Below are positions 32,118 to 41,580 of a DNA stretch of 64,000 nt, piece by piece. Location: positions 1 to 64,000 of the forward strand of contig NZ_LSIJ01000104.1 of assembly GCF_001556185.1 (NCBI RefSeq), written 5' to 3'. The translations under genes were made by a program, and so were the position numbers. This DNA is from Sphingomonas sp. CCH10-B3 (GTDB lineage Bacteria; Pseudomonadota; Alphaproteobacteria; Sphingomonadales; Sphingomonadaceae). The notes beneath the pieces were generated by a model. It was not told where the DNA came from. It saw nothing but the letters and a program-made list of their open reading frames with translations, and searched no databases. Each line of letters starts with the position of its first letter. The first letter of the stretch is position 1.

Positions 32118-32984
32118 ATGGCATCGCGGCCGAGGCGACCAGGCTTTTCGCGCCGCGCGCAATATGGCCAGTTCGCGGGCTATGTCGTCCTGGTCGCCGG
32201 TGGCCTTGTCGCTGCGCTGTTGCTCGCCGTGTCGCGGCTCGACCCGGCCGCCTTCAGTGCCTTCCGCTCTGCGGCAGCGACGGTGACCACGCCGATCTCA
32301 TCGGGTCTCGGCTGGGCAACGCGGACGATCGCCTCGGTGCCGCAGAGCGTTGCCGATTACTTCGGCGTCATGCAGCGCAACGCCGACCTGCGCCGCCAGA
32401 TCGACGACAGCCGTGCGCAGGTTCAGAAAGCCCGCGCGCTCGATTATGAAAACCGCCGCCTGAAGCGCCTGCTCGGCGTGCGCGAACGCGTCAATAATCC
32501 GGTGGTGACGGCCCATCTGGTTAGTTCGTCGGCCTCGAGCACGCGGCGCTTTGCGGTGCTGGATGCAGGTCGCGCGAGCGGCGTCGCGATCGGCCAGCCG
32601 GTGCGCGGCCCCGAGGGACTGATCGGTCGCGTCGTCGAGGTCGGCATCAACAATGCCCGCGTCCAACTGATTACCGATCCCGAAAGCATCGTCCCGGTTC
32701 GCCGCATCCCCGACGGCTTGCCCGCGATTGCCGCTGGACGCGGCGATGGCCTGATCGAGATTCGCGCCGTCAATGCCGGCAGCGCCGTGTTCCGCCGCGG
32801 CGACATTTTCTTCACCTCGGGGATCGGCGGCATCTTTTCGCCCAATGTCCCCGTCGCGCGAGCAACGCGCGCCGCGCGCGACGTGACGCAAGCGCAAACC
32901 TTCGCGCGCGCCGATACGTTCGACTTCGCGATCGTCGAGCGCTCCTTCATTCCCCCCGAACCGCTCGCCGAGCGGCCACGCTGA
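32118..32984 (+). CDS. mreC: Rod-shape-determining protein MreC
   Basis: A 288-residue periplasmic scaffold anchored by one N-terminal helix (about residues 17-38), with a coiled coil (about 80-115, RNADLRRQIDDSRAQVQKA) and two beta-barrel domains (GLIGRVVEVG, TSGIGGIFSPNVPVA). It links MreB/MreD to PBP2. Its stop overlaps the mreD start (TGATG). Confidence 0.94.
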   Translation: MASRPRRPGFSRRAQYGQFAGYVVLVAGGLVAALLLAVSRLDPAAFSAFRSAAATVTTPISSGLGWATRTIASVPQSVADYFGVMQRNADLRRQIDDSRAQVQKARALDYENRRLKRLLGVRERVNNPVVTAHLVSSSASSTRRFAVLDAGRASGVAIGQPVRGPEGLIGRVVEVGINNARVQLITDPESIVPVRRIPDGLPAIAAGRGDGLIEIRAVNAGSAVFRRGDIFFTSGIGGIFSPNVPVARATRAARDVTQAQTFARADTFDFAIVERSFIPPEPLAERPR

Positions 32985-33493
32985 TGGCGCGACCGCGCGG
33001 CCCCTTTGATCCGCCGCCGCCGTCGATCATGGCCCTGGCGATTCCGGCGGGATCGGTGGTTGCTGGCTCGCTCATCACCTTGCTGCCGATCATTGCCGGT
33101 GTCCCGCTGCTGCCGCCATTCGGCTTCATGATGCTGCTCGGCTGGCGGCTTGCACGGACTGAGGCGTTGCCGGTCTGGTCGCCACTCGCGCTTGGGCTGA
33201 TCGACGATCTGGTCAGCGGACAGCCGTTCGGCTTTGCGATGCTGTGCTGGGCGGCGACTTTCGTCGTCATCGATCTGTTCGATCAGCGGCTGGTTGCGCG
33301 CGATTTCTGGCAGGATTGGTTGATCGCCGGAGGCGCAACCGCAATCTATCTGCTATTCGGGCGGCTGGTTGCAGCGCCCCTGTCGGCTTATGTGGATATG
33401 TTCGTGGTTGCCCAGATCGCCGCATCAGTGATGCTTTATCCGGTGATCGCGCAGCTTGTCGGCTGGCTCGATCAACGCTGGGCGCACGCATGA
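32984..33493 (+). CDS. mreD: Rod-shape-determining protein MreD
   Basis: A 169-residue integral membrane protein with about five transmembrane segments, including LGLIDDLVSGQPFGFAML, the most conserved part. It works with MreC and PBP2 in the elongasome. It overlaps mreC by one base and mrdA by four. Confidence 0.9.
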   Translation: MARPRGPFDPPPPSIMALAIPAGSVVAGSLITLLPIIAGVPLLPPFGFMMLLGWRLARTEALPVWSPLALGLIDDLVSGQPFGFAMLCWAATFVVIDLFDQRLVARDFWQDWLIAGGATAIYLLFGRLVAAPLSAYVDMFVVAQIAASVMLYPVIAQLVGWLDQRWAHA

Positions 33494-35559
33494 ACCGCCC
33501 GACCCGCATCGTCACGGAAGCGTATCAGAGCTACAGCTTCAGCCGCCGCGCGGTGGCGCTGGGGGCGATACAGGCTGGCGTCGGCCTGGTGCTCGCTGGA
33601 CGTATGGCGTGGCTGTCGATCGCCGAGAACCAGCATTACGAGATGATGGCCGAGAGCAACCGCGTCAACATGACGCTGGTGCCGCCGCGCCGCGGCTGGA
33701 TCGTCGATCGCAACAATCGTCCGATCGCGAGCAATCGCACCGACTTCCGCGTCGACATCATTCCCGACCGGCTGCAGGACAAGGACGCAGTGATCGCCCG
33801 GCTCGCGACCATCCTTCGGCTGACGCCAGAAGAAGTCGAGCGCATCCGGCTCGACCTGAAAGGTGCAGCCGGGTTCCAGCCAGTCGAAGTCGCCGACAAT
33901 CTCGACTGGGAGCGCTTTGCCGCGGTCAACGTGCGACTGCCCGAACTGCCCGGCGTCGCCCCGACGCAGGGCTTCGCGCGCCACTATCCCGCGGGCGCCG
34001 CCGTCGCCCATCTGACCGGCTATGTCGGCGCCGCCTCGGCCGAACAATATCGCGCGCAAAAGGACCCCCTGCTCGTCACGCCCGGTTTCAAGATTGGCAA
34101 GGACGGGCTCGAGAAATCGCTCGACCAGAAGCTGCGCGGATCGCCCGGCGCCAAGCGTGTCGAGGTTACCGCTCACGGCAAGCTGGTGCGCGAACTCGCA
34201 ACCCGCGCCGATACGCCCGGCGCGCCGGTAAGGCTGACGATCGATGCAGGCCTGCAGGAATATGTCGCGCGGCGGCTGGGCACCAATTCGGGATCGGCGG
34301 TGGTGATGGACTGCCACACCGGCGAAATGCTCGCGATGGTGTCGATGCCGGCCTATGATCCGAACAGCTTTTCGGACGGGATCAGCCATTTCGAATGGCA
34401 GATGCTGTCGGCGGACGACCATGTGCCGCTGATGAACAAGGTGCTGCAGGGACTTTACCCGCCGGGATCGACGGTCAAGCCGATGAACGGACTAGCGTTG
34501 CTCGCCAACGGCGTGTCGGCCGACGACCATGTCAATTGTTCGGGTGCGATCCGCGTCGGCAGCGGCCTGTTCCACTGCCACAAGCGCGGCGGCCATGGCG
34601 CAATGAATTTGCGCAATGCGATCGCGCAAAGCTGCGACGTCTATTTCTTCGAAATGGCGCGGCGGCTGGGCTATGACAAATTCGCGCCCGCGTTGCGCAT
34701 GCTCGGCCTCGGCGACAAGTTCGACCTCCCCTTCCCCAGCCAGCGCTTCGGCACGGTGCCCGACTCCGCCTGGAAGGAACGCCGGTACAAAACGGGCTGG
34801 ACCGTGGCCGATTCCGTTAACGCATCGATCGGCCAGGGCTATGTGCTCGTCAATCCGCTGCAACTGGCGGTCGCGGCCGCGCGGCTTGCCTCGGGCAAGA
34901 TGGTCCAGCCCAATCTAGTCGCCGGACAGGCGCCGGCCGCGCCGCCGATGCCGATCGATCCGGCGCATCTGCAGGTCGTGCGCGAAGGCATGTTCAAGGT
35001 GGTGAACGGCGGCGGTACCGGCGGCGCCGCGCGGATGCAGGTGCCCGGCATCGACCTTGCCGCCAAGACCGGCACGGCGCAGGTCCGCCGCATCACCTTG
35101 GCCGAGCGCCGCTCGGGCGTGCTCAAGAACGGCCAACTCCCGTTCAAGCTGCGTGACCACGCCCTGTTTATCTGCTTCGCCCCGGCCGACAATCCGCGCT
35201 ACGCGGCGTCGGTTGTGCTCGAACATAATGGCCATACCGTCCGCAATCTCGACACGCCGCTGATCGGGCGCGACATTATGACCTATCTGTTCGATCGCGA
35301 CCGCGCGCTTGCCTCGCTTGCCGAGATCGAACCGAGCTGGGGCGGCGACATCGAAACGCGCATGGCCGCCCGCGCCGAGGAATTTCGCCGCTCGACCGCT
35401 GCTGCGGCAAGTGACGCCGCGACAGTGACGAACGTCGGCGCTGCGACCGAAGCGCCCGCCGTCAACGCCGCCGCCGAGGCGAGCAACACTACCGCCGCCA
35501 TCGTCGGCAACAGCAGCACCGGCGGCGTCGCCGCCGACGGCACGACGGAGGATCAATGA
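33490..35559 (+). CDS. mrdA: Penicillin-binding protein 2 (peptidoglycan transpeptidase)
   Basis: A 689-residue class B PBP. One N-terminal helix (about residues 20-40), the dimerisation/pedestal domain (PPRRGWIVDRNNRPIASN), then the transpeptidase with the SxxK nucleophile in PPGSTVKP, the SxD-type motif in AQSCDVYFFE and KTGT in LAAKTGTAQV. The last 70 residues are an Ala/Thr-rich tail. It cross-links side-wall peptidoglycan with RodA. Confidence 0.96.
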   Translation: MNRPTRIVTEAYQSYSFSRRAVALGAIQAGVGLVLAGRMAWLSIAENQHYEMMAESNRVNMTLVPPRRGWIVDRNNRPIASNRTDFRVDIIPDRLQDKDAVIARLATILRLTPEEVERIRLDLKGAAGFQPVEVADNLDWERFAAVNVRLPELPGVAPTQGFARHYPAGAAVAHLTGYVGAASAEQYRAQKDPLLVTPGFKIGKDGLEKSLDQKLRGSPGAKRVEVTAHGKLVRELATRADTPGAPVRLTIDAGLQEYVARRLGTNSGSAVVMDCHTGEMLAMVSMPAYDPNSFSDGISHFEWQMLSADDHVPLMNKVLQGLYPPGSTVKPMNGLALLANGVSADDHVNCSGAIRVGSGLFHCHKRGGHGAMNLRNAIAQSCDVYFFEMARRLGYDKFAPALRMLGLGDKFDLPFPSQRFGTVPDSAWKERRYKTGWTVADSVNASIGQGYVLVNPLQLAVAAARLASGKMVQPNLVAGQAPAAPPMPIDPAHLQVVREGMFKVVNGGGTGGAARMQVPGIDLAAKTGTAQVRRITLAERRSGVLKNGQLPFKLRDHALFICFAPADNPRYAASVVLEHNGHTVRNLDTPLIGRDIMTYLFDRDRALASLAEIEPSWGGDIETRMAARAEEFRRSTAAAASDAATVTNVGAATEAPAVNAAAEASNTTAAIVGNSSTGGVAADGTTEDQ

Positions 35560-36674
35560 TGGCAACCCGTTACGGCATGGTCCCCCGCCCGCTTGCCCAA
35601 TTGCCGTGGCGGATCATGCTATTCGTGCTGGCGATCGGCGGCTTCGGGCTGGTCGTGCTCTATTCGGCCGCGGGTGGCCATCTCTACCCCTGGGCGCTGG
35701 TGCAAGGGGTCCGGTTGCTCGTCTTCCTCGCCGGCGCGATCGTGCTGTCGCGCATCCCGGAACGCTATTTCGGGACGGCTGCCTTTCCGATCTATGGCAT
35801 CCTGATCGTGATGCTGGTTCTGGTCGAACTGATCGGCGCGGTACGCGGTGGTGGTCAGCGATGGCTTGATATCGGCATTCTGCGGCTTCAGCCATCCGAG
35901 CTGATGAAGCTGTCGATCGTGCTGGCGGTTGCCAAATTCTATGACATGCTGCCGCCCAACGAGACCCGCCGCTTCGGCGCGATCTGGCCCGCCGCCGTGC
36001 TGATCGGCCTGCCTGCCGCGCTGGTGATGAAGCAGCCCGATCTCGGCACTGCCTTGATGATCTGCGCGGGCGGCGGCACCGTCATGTTCCTTGCCGGCGT
36101 GCCGCTCAGGCTGTTCGTCGGCGGCGCGCTCGCGCTGGCGGCGGCTGTCCCGTTGGCGATCAATTTCCTGCTCCATGGCTATCAGAAAAACCGGATTCTG
36201 GTTTTCCTCGATCCCGAAAGCGATCCGCTCGGAACCGGTTACCACATCAGCCAATCGAAGATCGCGATCGGTTCGGGCGGCATATTCGGCAAGGGTTTCC
36301 TGAACGGCACCCAGAGCCATCTCGACTATCTGCCCGAGGGTCATACCGACTTCGCGCTGGCGACGATGATGGAAGAATGGGGGCTGATCGGCGGGCTGCT
36401 GCTGATCGGAGCGTTCTTCGTCATCGTGCAATGGGGCATTTCGGTCGCAATGCGCGCGCAGAGCCGCTTTGCCAAGCTTACCGCGGCCGGGCTGACCGCG
36501 ACGATCTTCTATTATTTCAGCATCAACATGGCGATGGTGATGGGGCTGGCGCCGGTGGTCGGCGTGCCCTTGCCACTGATCAGCTGGGGCGGATCGTCGG
36601 TCATGACGTTCATGCTGTGCCTCGGCATCCTGATGGCGATCGAGCGCCAGAACCGCGGCGTCGTGCGCTTCTGA
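35556..36674 (+). CDS. rodA: Peptidoglycan glycosyltransferase RodA
   Basis: A 372-residue SEDS polymerase with about ten transmembrane helices. GGGQRWLDIG, KQPDLGTALM, LPEGHTDFALA and PLISWGGSSVM are signature segments. It partners PBP2 encoded just upstream (four-base overlap; an ATG at 35559 is an alternative start). Last gene of the rod-shape operon and of the core chromosome before the tRNA. Confidence 0.96.
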   Translation: MMATRYGMVPRPLAQLPWRIMLFVLAIGGFGLVVLYSAAGGHLYPWALVQGVRLLVFLAGAIVLSRIPERYFGTAAFPIYGILIVMLVLVELIGAVRGGGQRWLDIGILRLQPSELMKLSIVLAVAKFYDMLPPNETRRFGAIWPAAVLIGLPAALVMKQPDLGTALMICAGGGTVMFLAGVPLRLFVGGALALAAAVPLAINFLLHGYQKNRILVFLDPESDPLGTGYHISQSKIAIGSGGIFGKGFLNGTQSHLDYLPEGHTDFALATMMEEWGLIGGLLLIGAFFVIVQWGISVAMRAQSRFAKLTAAGLTATIFYYFSINMAMVMGLAPVVGVPLPLISWGGSSVMTFMLCLGILMAIERQNRGVVRF

Positions 36675-36807
36675 TAACGGCGGGGCGAAATAGCGGCGCC
36701 GCGATGGCGCCACCGCAAATTTGCCATTGCAATGCGCCAAACCTGCTGCTAACCGCCCGCTTCCGATCGAACGGGCCTGCCCCGCGGTCCGGAATGCCAC
36801 CCGGCAT

Positions 36808-36883
<76 letters not shown>

Positions 36884-37181
36884 CTTTCCCCATATTTTTC
36901 AATCGGATACAAAGCTCGTCGGATCGAGCGACCGGGAGCGTTTTCGTTCTAGGTAGCTCTCTAGGTAGCAGCGCGCAAATTCGGCGCTGCGGCTGCTCAG
37001 GCTCCACACATCAGCGCTCACGGTGAAGGATTCATGGCTAGCCCGTTGTCCGACTGCGCTTGAGCGAGTCGTCGTTTCACCACCCAGCCAGCGCGACTGC
37101 TAATACCATCTTGCTCCGCACCAGCATCGCACGCTGGGATGCCCGCTTAGAGCCGCAGTCAGCGCGGTGTCATAAGGACAG
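36884..37181. other. Non-coding interval after the tRNA, presumed element end
   Basis: About 300 bases without a credible gene. CTAGGTAGC occurs twice within 21 bases (36949-36969). No integrase is present here; one should lie at the other end of the element, outside the window, if this is an integrated element. A second copy of the tRNA 3' end was not seen in the window. Confidence 0.5.
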
Positions 37182-37793
37182 CTAGGCCACCCGAGCTCCG
37201 ATCCAGATCACCCGGCCGACAATATCGACGCCCTTGCGCTGAATGCCCTGCCAACTCGGATATGCGGGGTGATCGGTCAGAACGGTCAGACGGTTCTTCG
37301 TTGGGTCGATCGCTATCCGCCTCACGAAGATTTCAGAGGACCCACGAATGGCATAAAGGCCTTCACGCACGCTCTCCTGGGTGCGAACTCGGCTAATCAT
37401 AACCTCGTCGCCATTGCAGAGGGTCGGCTCCATCGCCTCACCAACAATTGGCAAGATTGCGACACTGGCGGGCTGATCACACAGACGACCTAGCCAAGCC
37501 GCATCAACCAGCCGCCATTGTGAGCGTGAATCGTTGCCTGTCCCGTTCAGCAGGGGGACTTTGATTATCGAACGCTGCCCGACTGTCGGCCCCTCCTTTC
37601 CACCCAGCACCTCTATGGGCACGTCAAAATGCAAGGCCAGCAGCGCTATGTCGCTTTGGTCAAGGCGGGCTGGAGAACCTCGTTTAATGAACTGCTGGAT
37701 GTATGCCGAGTTTCTCCCGAGGAGGCGCGAGATCGATGCGTAGGTTTCTCCTCGCTCGCTGATTAGGCCATCCAACGCCTCCCGCGGCTCCAT
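37182..37793 (-). CDS. HTH/S24-type repressor with substituted catalytic residues
   Basis: 203 residues resembling phage cI/LexA-like proteins. A short HTH lies at about 15-45 (TYASISRLLGRNSAYIQQFIKRG) and an S24 domain at 110-203. Where active S24 proteins have a nucleophilic serine in GDSMEPT, this one has GEAMEPT (Ala120); the general-base lysine position reads FVRRI. Self-cleavage is therefore unlikely. It may be a non-inducible regulator of the integrated element, being its first gene after the tRNA. Confidence 0.8.
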   Translation of the reverse strand: MEPREALDGLISERGETYASISRLLGRNSAYIQQFIKRGSPARLDQSDIALLALHFDVPIEVLGGKEGPTVGQRSIIKVPLLNGTGNDSRSQWRLVDAAWLGRLCDQPASVAILPIVGEAMEPTLCNGDEVMISRVRTQESVREGLYAIRGSSEIFVRRIAIDPTKNRLTVLTDHPAYPSWQGIQRKGVDIVGRVIWIGARVA

Positions 37794-37913
37794 CCTATCA
37801 TCTCCTTCGATTTCCTACCTCTCTATCACACGCCTGAGGACGAATCCTAGTCGGACAGACCCCACAAGGTCAGTAGGGCAAGCGAAGGAAGCAAACGCCG
37901 CACGGGAGCATAG

Positions 37914-39038
37914 ATGCCACGGCACCAGCGCTATTGGGTCGGCCTCGACGCCGGCCACCTGGAGACTGCAGTCTGCCTCGTCGATGCCGAAGGCCACACA
38001 TTCTTCGAGGCTATGACTGAGACCCGTGCCGCTCCGATCAGAGACATCCTTCGACGGTTCGGCGTTGAGCCCGTCCAGACCGTCACGATCGAGGCCGGTG
38101 TCGGCACTCAAATGGTTCGGGATCTCCGTTCGTTCGGGTTCCCCGTTCAAGTCGTCGACGTTCGCAAATCAAGCAAATTCCTGGCGATCCGAAGGCATAA
38201 GACCGATGCGAATGACGCCAGAGGTCTCGCCGAGCTCGGTCGGGTCGCCCAGTCAATGGGTCCTCAAGTTTTTGTGAAACCGGTGGAACACCAGGACATC
38301 CGCATAATGATCAACATCCGTCGAACCTTGCTAAAGCAACGTGCGAGAACGGATGCGTTGCTGCAGTCCATATTCAGATTGCACGGCGCCAACATCAAGC
38401 TCCTGAATGGGCGAGGATCGCTCGCGGCTGAAGTTGCGAACCAACTCAGGCTTTTGAGCACCAACGGCGTGACGATCCGCGTCGATTTGGATCCTCTGGT
38501 CAGCATGGGAGAAGCTCTACGCTCTCATATCTCGAATATTGATCGAGAGATGCGCACAATGGCTGCCAGCATCCCGGCTTGCGCCAGATTTCAGACAATT
38601 CCTGGCGTTGGGACAATCACGGCGCTGTCATTTTACAGCGCCGTAGGAGACCCATACCGATTTAAGAACAATCGAGATGTCGGACCTTATCTCGGCCTCA
38701 CGCCGAATTTATATCAATCCGGCGTCACTGCGCGCCGTGGCCGGATTAGCCGATACGGAAACAAGCTGACCAGGTCGCACCTAATCACGGCAGCCACCGT
38801 CCTGCTTCGCACAATCAAAACCGAAAGTTCGTTGCGCACTTGGGGCCTGCAACTGGCAACCAAGATCGGATTTCTTAAAGCTCGTGTTGCGGTGGCAAGG
38901 AAGCTCGCTGTGATCATGATGGCAATGTGGAAGACGAGCACCACGTTTCATCCAGATGAATCGAGACCACGGTTGCTCCACCCGGAGCAGGCAGGCTTGG
39001 ACCCCGTACGGATTTCTGGGAGCACGATCCCGTTGTAG
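37914..39038 (+). CDS. IS110-family transposase
   Basis: A 374-residue DEDD transposase/recombinase of the IS110 family. The acidic set is visible as Asp12 (GLDAGH), Glu60 (TIEAGVGT), Asp98 and Asp101 (KTDANDARGL). The C-terminal part has IPGVGTITALSFYS with the family's Gly-rich region and serine. It looks intact. IS110 elements lack terminal repeats and target duplications, so the boundaries cannot be set. The 120-base upstream region is short for a bridge RNA of IS621 type. Confidence 0.9.
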   Translation: MPRHQRYWVGLDAGHLETAVCLVDAEGHTFFEAMTETRAAPIRDILRRFGVEPVQTVTIEAGVGTQMVRDLRSFGFPVQVVDVRKSSKFLAIRRHKTDANDARGLAELGRVAQSMGPQVFVKPVEHQDIRIMINIRRTLLKQRARTDALLQSIFRLHGANIKLLNGRGSLAAEVANQLRLLSTNGVTIRVDLDPLVSMGEALRSHISNIDREMRTMAASIPACARFQTIPGVGTITALSFYSAVGDPYRFKNNRDVGPYLGLTPNLYQSGVTARRGRISRYGNKLTRSHLITAATVLLRTIKTESSLRTWGLQLATKIGFLKARVAVARKLAVIMMAMWKTSTTFHPDESRPRLLHPEQAGLDPVRISGSTIPL

Positions 39039-39090
39039 GTAATTGGGCCAAGCCTGCCGTCTGATCCCGCTTCCGGCGGCCTTCCGTAAA

Positions 39091-39154
39091 GCGTCAAAGA
39101 TGACCCATTATCCGCCAATTCAGCTTTAGGGCATCAAGAATGACACCTTATGCC
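39091..39154. repeat. Two imperfect direct repeats downstream of the IS110 gene
   Basis: GCGTCAAAGATGACCCATTA (39091-39110) and GCATCAAGAATGACACCTTA (39131-39150) are close variants 40 bases apart. Multiple short repeats of this kind occur at IS21-family ends, so this may be a transposon end remnant; it could also be part of the IS110 right end. No transposase of that family is nearby. Confidence 0.35.
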
Positions 39155-39225
39155 ACCACGGGATTTAATGCGGACCAGGCAGCGACGCTTCCGATCGATG
39201 CCGTGTCTCGGCCGCGACGCTAGCT

Positions 39226-40683
39226 TCATGGCGCGACTGCCGGGAACGCCAGACTACGCGCGAGATTCTCAATTTTGTCGCGCCATGCCAACTTTTCTAG
39301 CCATGATCGGCGGATCGCCGATGCGCCGTAGATTGCGCCGGCCAACTGCCCTGCAATTGCGGCAGTAGTATCGGCATCGTCACCGAGGTTAGCTGCCAAC
39401 AGCACGGCGTCATCGAAGTTCGTGGTGTTTGCAACCGACCAGATCGCTGCTTCGAGGCTGTGCGCTACGAATCCGCTGCTCGAAATCTGATCGCGTGCTT
39501 TCCCGCGCCAGCTACCGGCCATGATTGGGCCAATCTCAGGTCCATATTCGCCCGAGGGAACCGCCAGGGCATCCTCAAAGCTGGCACCTAGGATAGCCGC
39601 CCGCAAGACCAGTGCATACGCTTCACAGGCATCGAGGCACGCGTCTGCAGCGTGCGTGGTCATGCTCTGTCGGCGGGCTACTCGCGTTACGACAGCGGGA
39701 TCGTGCCGGGTCCCCCAAATCGCAACAGGCGCAAGCCGCATGAGGGAGCCGTTTCCTGCTGAATACGGATCGGTCGAGCCTGCGATCGGGTCGCCCGTTT
39801 CCTCGAAGCGGGCAAGGGCCTGGCGGGTTGCAATGCCAATATCGAAACAACTGCCGGTGGGACTGAAGGCGCCGTTCCTCCACCAATCGACAAAGCGCCG
39901 TTGTGCTTCGCCTGGCTCAAAAGCCGAGCCCTTGGCCGCGCTGGCGAGCAGAGCTTCTCCCAGCGCCAGGGCCATGGAAGTGTCATCGGTCCAAGTCCCC
40001 GCATCCAAGCCGAATGGCCCTCCCCCGACCATGTCCGTGATGTGGGCATAGCTGTCGCGCGGCTTGAACTCGAGCGTCGTCCCCACAGCATCTCCGACCG
40101 CCAGTCCAACCAAACAGCCATAGGACCGATCATAGATACGCTCGATCTCTCGCAGATGATCTTCTTGTGCCTTCGTCTCGATCGCGCCAGGCCTGACGCG
40201 GCGAACTTGAGCGATTGCGCTGCTAGCGTCAGCAAGGCCAAGTTCGACTAGCAGCCTCGCTGCCACAGTACCGGCCCGGCCGAGCCCGCCGCGGCAGTGG
40301 ACGAAAATGCCGTTCCCGTTGATGAGCAAGCCGCGCAGCTGAGCTCCGGCCGTCCGCCATCTTTGCTCGAATGCCTCGCCAGGAGCCGTAACGTCTGTGA
40401 TCGGGAGATGAAACCATTCCATTCCTCGCACAGCAACCGCATTCTCCAGATCTGCGACCCCGAGCAACTCCATCTCGTGCTTTTCAATCAGAGAGACGAC
40501 GGCAGCAGCCCCCCACCCGCGCACCGCGTCCAGATCGACGGCAAGGTCACGCTTCCAGTCAAAGCCAGCGAGCGCAGGCCCTTGCTTTCCGGGGCAGAAG
40601 GATATGCCGATGCGGCCTGATGCGGCCGAAAGTGTAGGGATCTGGATCGGATCAGTGGTGCTTGTTCGATGATTTCTGCTCAT
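39226..40683 (-). CDS. Dual-specificity phosphatase fused to ADP-ribosylglycohydrolase
   Basis: 485 residues with two catalytic domains. Residues about 20-185 form a dual-specificity/tyrosine-type phosphatase with the CX5R loop HCRGGLGRAG (Cys130, Arg136) and an upstream acidic DVTAPGEAF. Residues about 186-480 form a DraG-type ADP-ribosylglycohydrolase: GLAVGDAVGTTLEF, WTDDTSMAL, SAGNGSLMRLAPVA and GDDADTTAAIAGQLAGA, supplying the metal-binding Asp/Thr residues. Both sets look intact. DraG enzymes remove ADP-ribose from proteins or nucleic acids; the phosphatase may act on a phosphorylated ADP-ribosyl product, but that is inference. The next gene upstream encodes a NYN-LOTUS protein. Confidence 0.85.
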   Translation of the reverse strand: MSRNHRTSTTDPIQIPTLSAASGRIGISFCPGKQGPALAGFDWKRDLAVDLDAVRGWGAAAVVSLIEKHEMELLGVADLENAVAVRGMEWFHLPITDVTAPGEAFEQRWRTAGAQLRGLLINGNGIFVHCRGGLGRAGTVAARLLVELGLADASSAIAQVRRVRPGAIETKAQEDHLREIERIYDRSYGCLVGLAVGDAVGTTLEFKPRDSYAHITDMVGGGPFGLDAGTWTDDTSMALALGEALLASAAKGSAFEPGEAQRRFVDWWRNGAFSPTGSCFDIGIATRQALARFEETGDPIAGSTDPYSAGNGSLMRLAPVAIWGTRHDPAVVTRVARRQSMTTHAADACLDACEAYALVLRAAILGASFEDALAVPSGEYGPEIGPIMAGSWRGKARDQISSSGFVAHSLEAAIWSVANTTNFDDAVLLAANLGDDADTTAAIAGQLAGAIYGASAIRRSWLEKLAWRDKIENLARSLAFPAVAP

Positions 40684-40778
40684 CGCGTTTTGTTACGACC
40701 CATGTGCGACATTATCGGTCGCATGTACCTAAGGCATCTGACAGGTATTGGTGGCGCAGGGGCGGAGCCCGACTTTCA

Positions 40779-41552
40779 TCAGGCTGTTGCCTTTTTGGGT
40801 TTAGGTTGGCCCGCCTTCCCAGACGGAGAGACTCGGATTTGCAGATGCCCGGTCTCGGTTCTGCGAGATTCAAAGCTGCCCGCCTTCTCGACCAGGTCGC
40901 TCAGCTTGCTTTCACCATAGGTTCGGGGGTCAAAGTCTGAAGCGAGCGCTGCAAGGCGTTGGCCCACCCGCCCAAGAGGTACCCAGCCCCCTTCATCATC
41001 GAGCTGTGAGATGGCAGTTCGGATCAAAGGTGCCGCAGCAGTGGGCGATTTCTTTACGCTGGCCGGACGGGCATCCTGACGACCTGGCTCATCTGACGTT
41101 GGCGCCTCAGGCAGCAGGTTCTCGGTGTAGATGAAGCGGCGACACGCTTGTCGGAAGCTCTCAGGAGTTTTCTGCTCTCCGAAGCCGTAGACATCTATCC
41201 CCTGCTCACGAATACGCGATGCCAAGCCGGTAAAATCACTGTCGGAAGAGACAAGGCAAAACCCGTCGAACCGACCGGTATGCAAAAGATCCATCGCATC
41301 GATGACCAAAGCGATATCCGAAGCATTCTTGCCGCTGGTGTACGCAAAGTTCTGGTGCGCCTTGATCGCGTGAGTGGCGAGAACGTCGGCCCAGGATTTA
41401 AGCCTGGTGCCGGAGAAATCCCCGTAAATTCGGCGGACACTTGCTTCACCGATCTTTGCAATCTCTTCAAAGAGGCGCGGTGCGATCCGGGAAGATGCAT
41501 TGTCTGCGTCAATCAAGACAGCAAGTCGTGGGGTGCGAGGTTCATTGGCCAT
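40779..41552 (-). CDS. NYN-domain ribonuclease-like protein with OST-HTH/LOTUS domain
   Basis: 257 residues. The N-terminal NYN (PIN-like, LabA/DUF88) domain has AVLIDADN (Asp15, Asp17), the SDIALVIDAMD acidic pair and VSSDSDFTGLASRIRE, so a metal-dependent RNase centre is present. The C-terminal part (about 175-235, LIRTAISQLDDEGGWVPLGRVG...) fits the OST-HTH/LOTUS fold that binds RNA. It lies 95 bases upstream of the phosphatase-glycohydrolase gene on the same strand, in a probable operon. Confidence 0.85.
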   Translation of the reverse strand: MANEPRTPRLAVLIDADNASSRIAPRLFEEIAKIGEASVRRIYGDFSGTRLKSWADVLATHAIKAHQNFAYTSGKNASDIALVIDAMDLLHTGRFDGFCLVSSDSDFTGLASRIREQGIDVYGFGEQKTPESFRQACRRFIYTENLLPEAPTSDEPGRQDARPASVKKSPTAAAPLIRTAISQLDDEGGWVPLGRVGQRLAALASDFDPRTYGESKLSDLVEKAGSFESRRTETGHLQIRVSPSGKAGQPKPKKATA

Positions 41553-41580
41553 TTTTCACCATTGCGTTGGTATGCATTAA

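Noticed and set aside
37794..37913. Bridge RNA of IS110 upstream of the transposase
   Set aside because: The interval is only 120 bases, includes the promoter region of the divergent repressor, and shows no clear pair of internal loops; the element ends are unknown.
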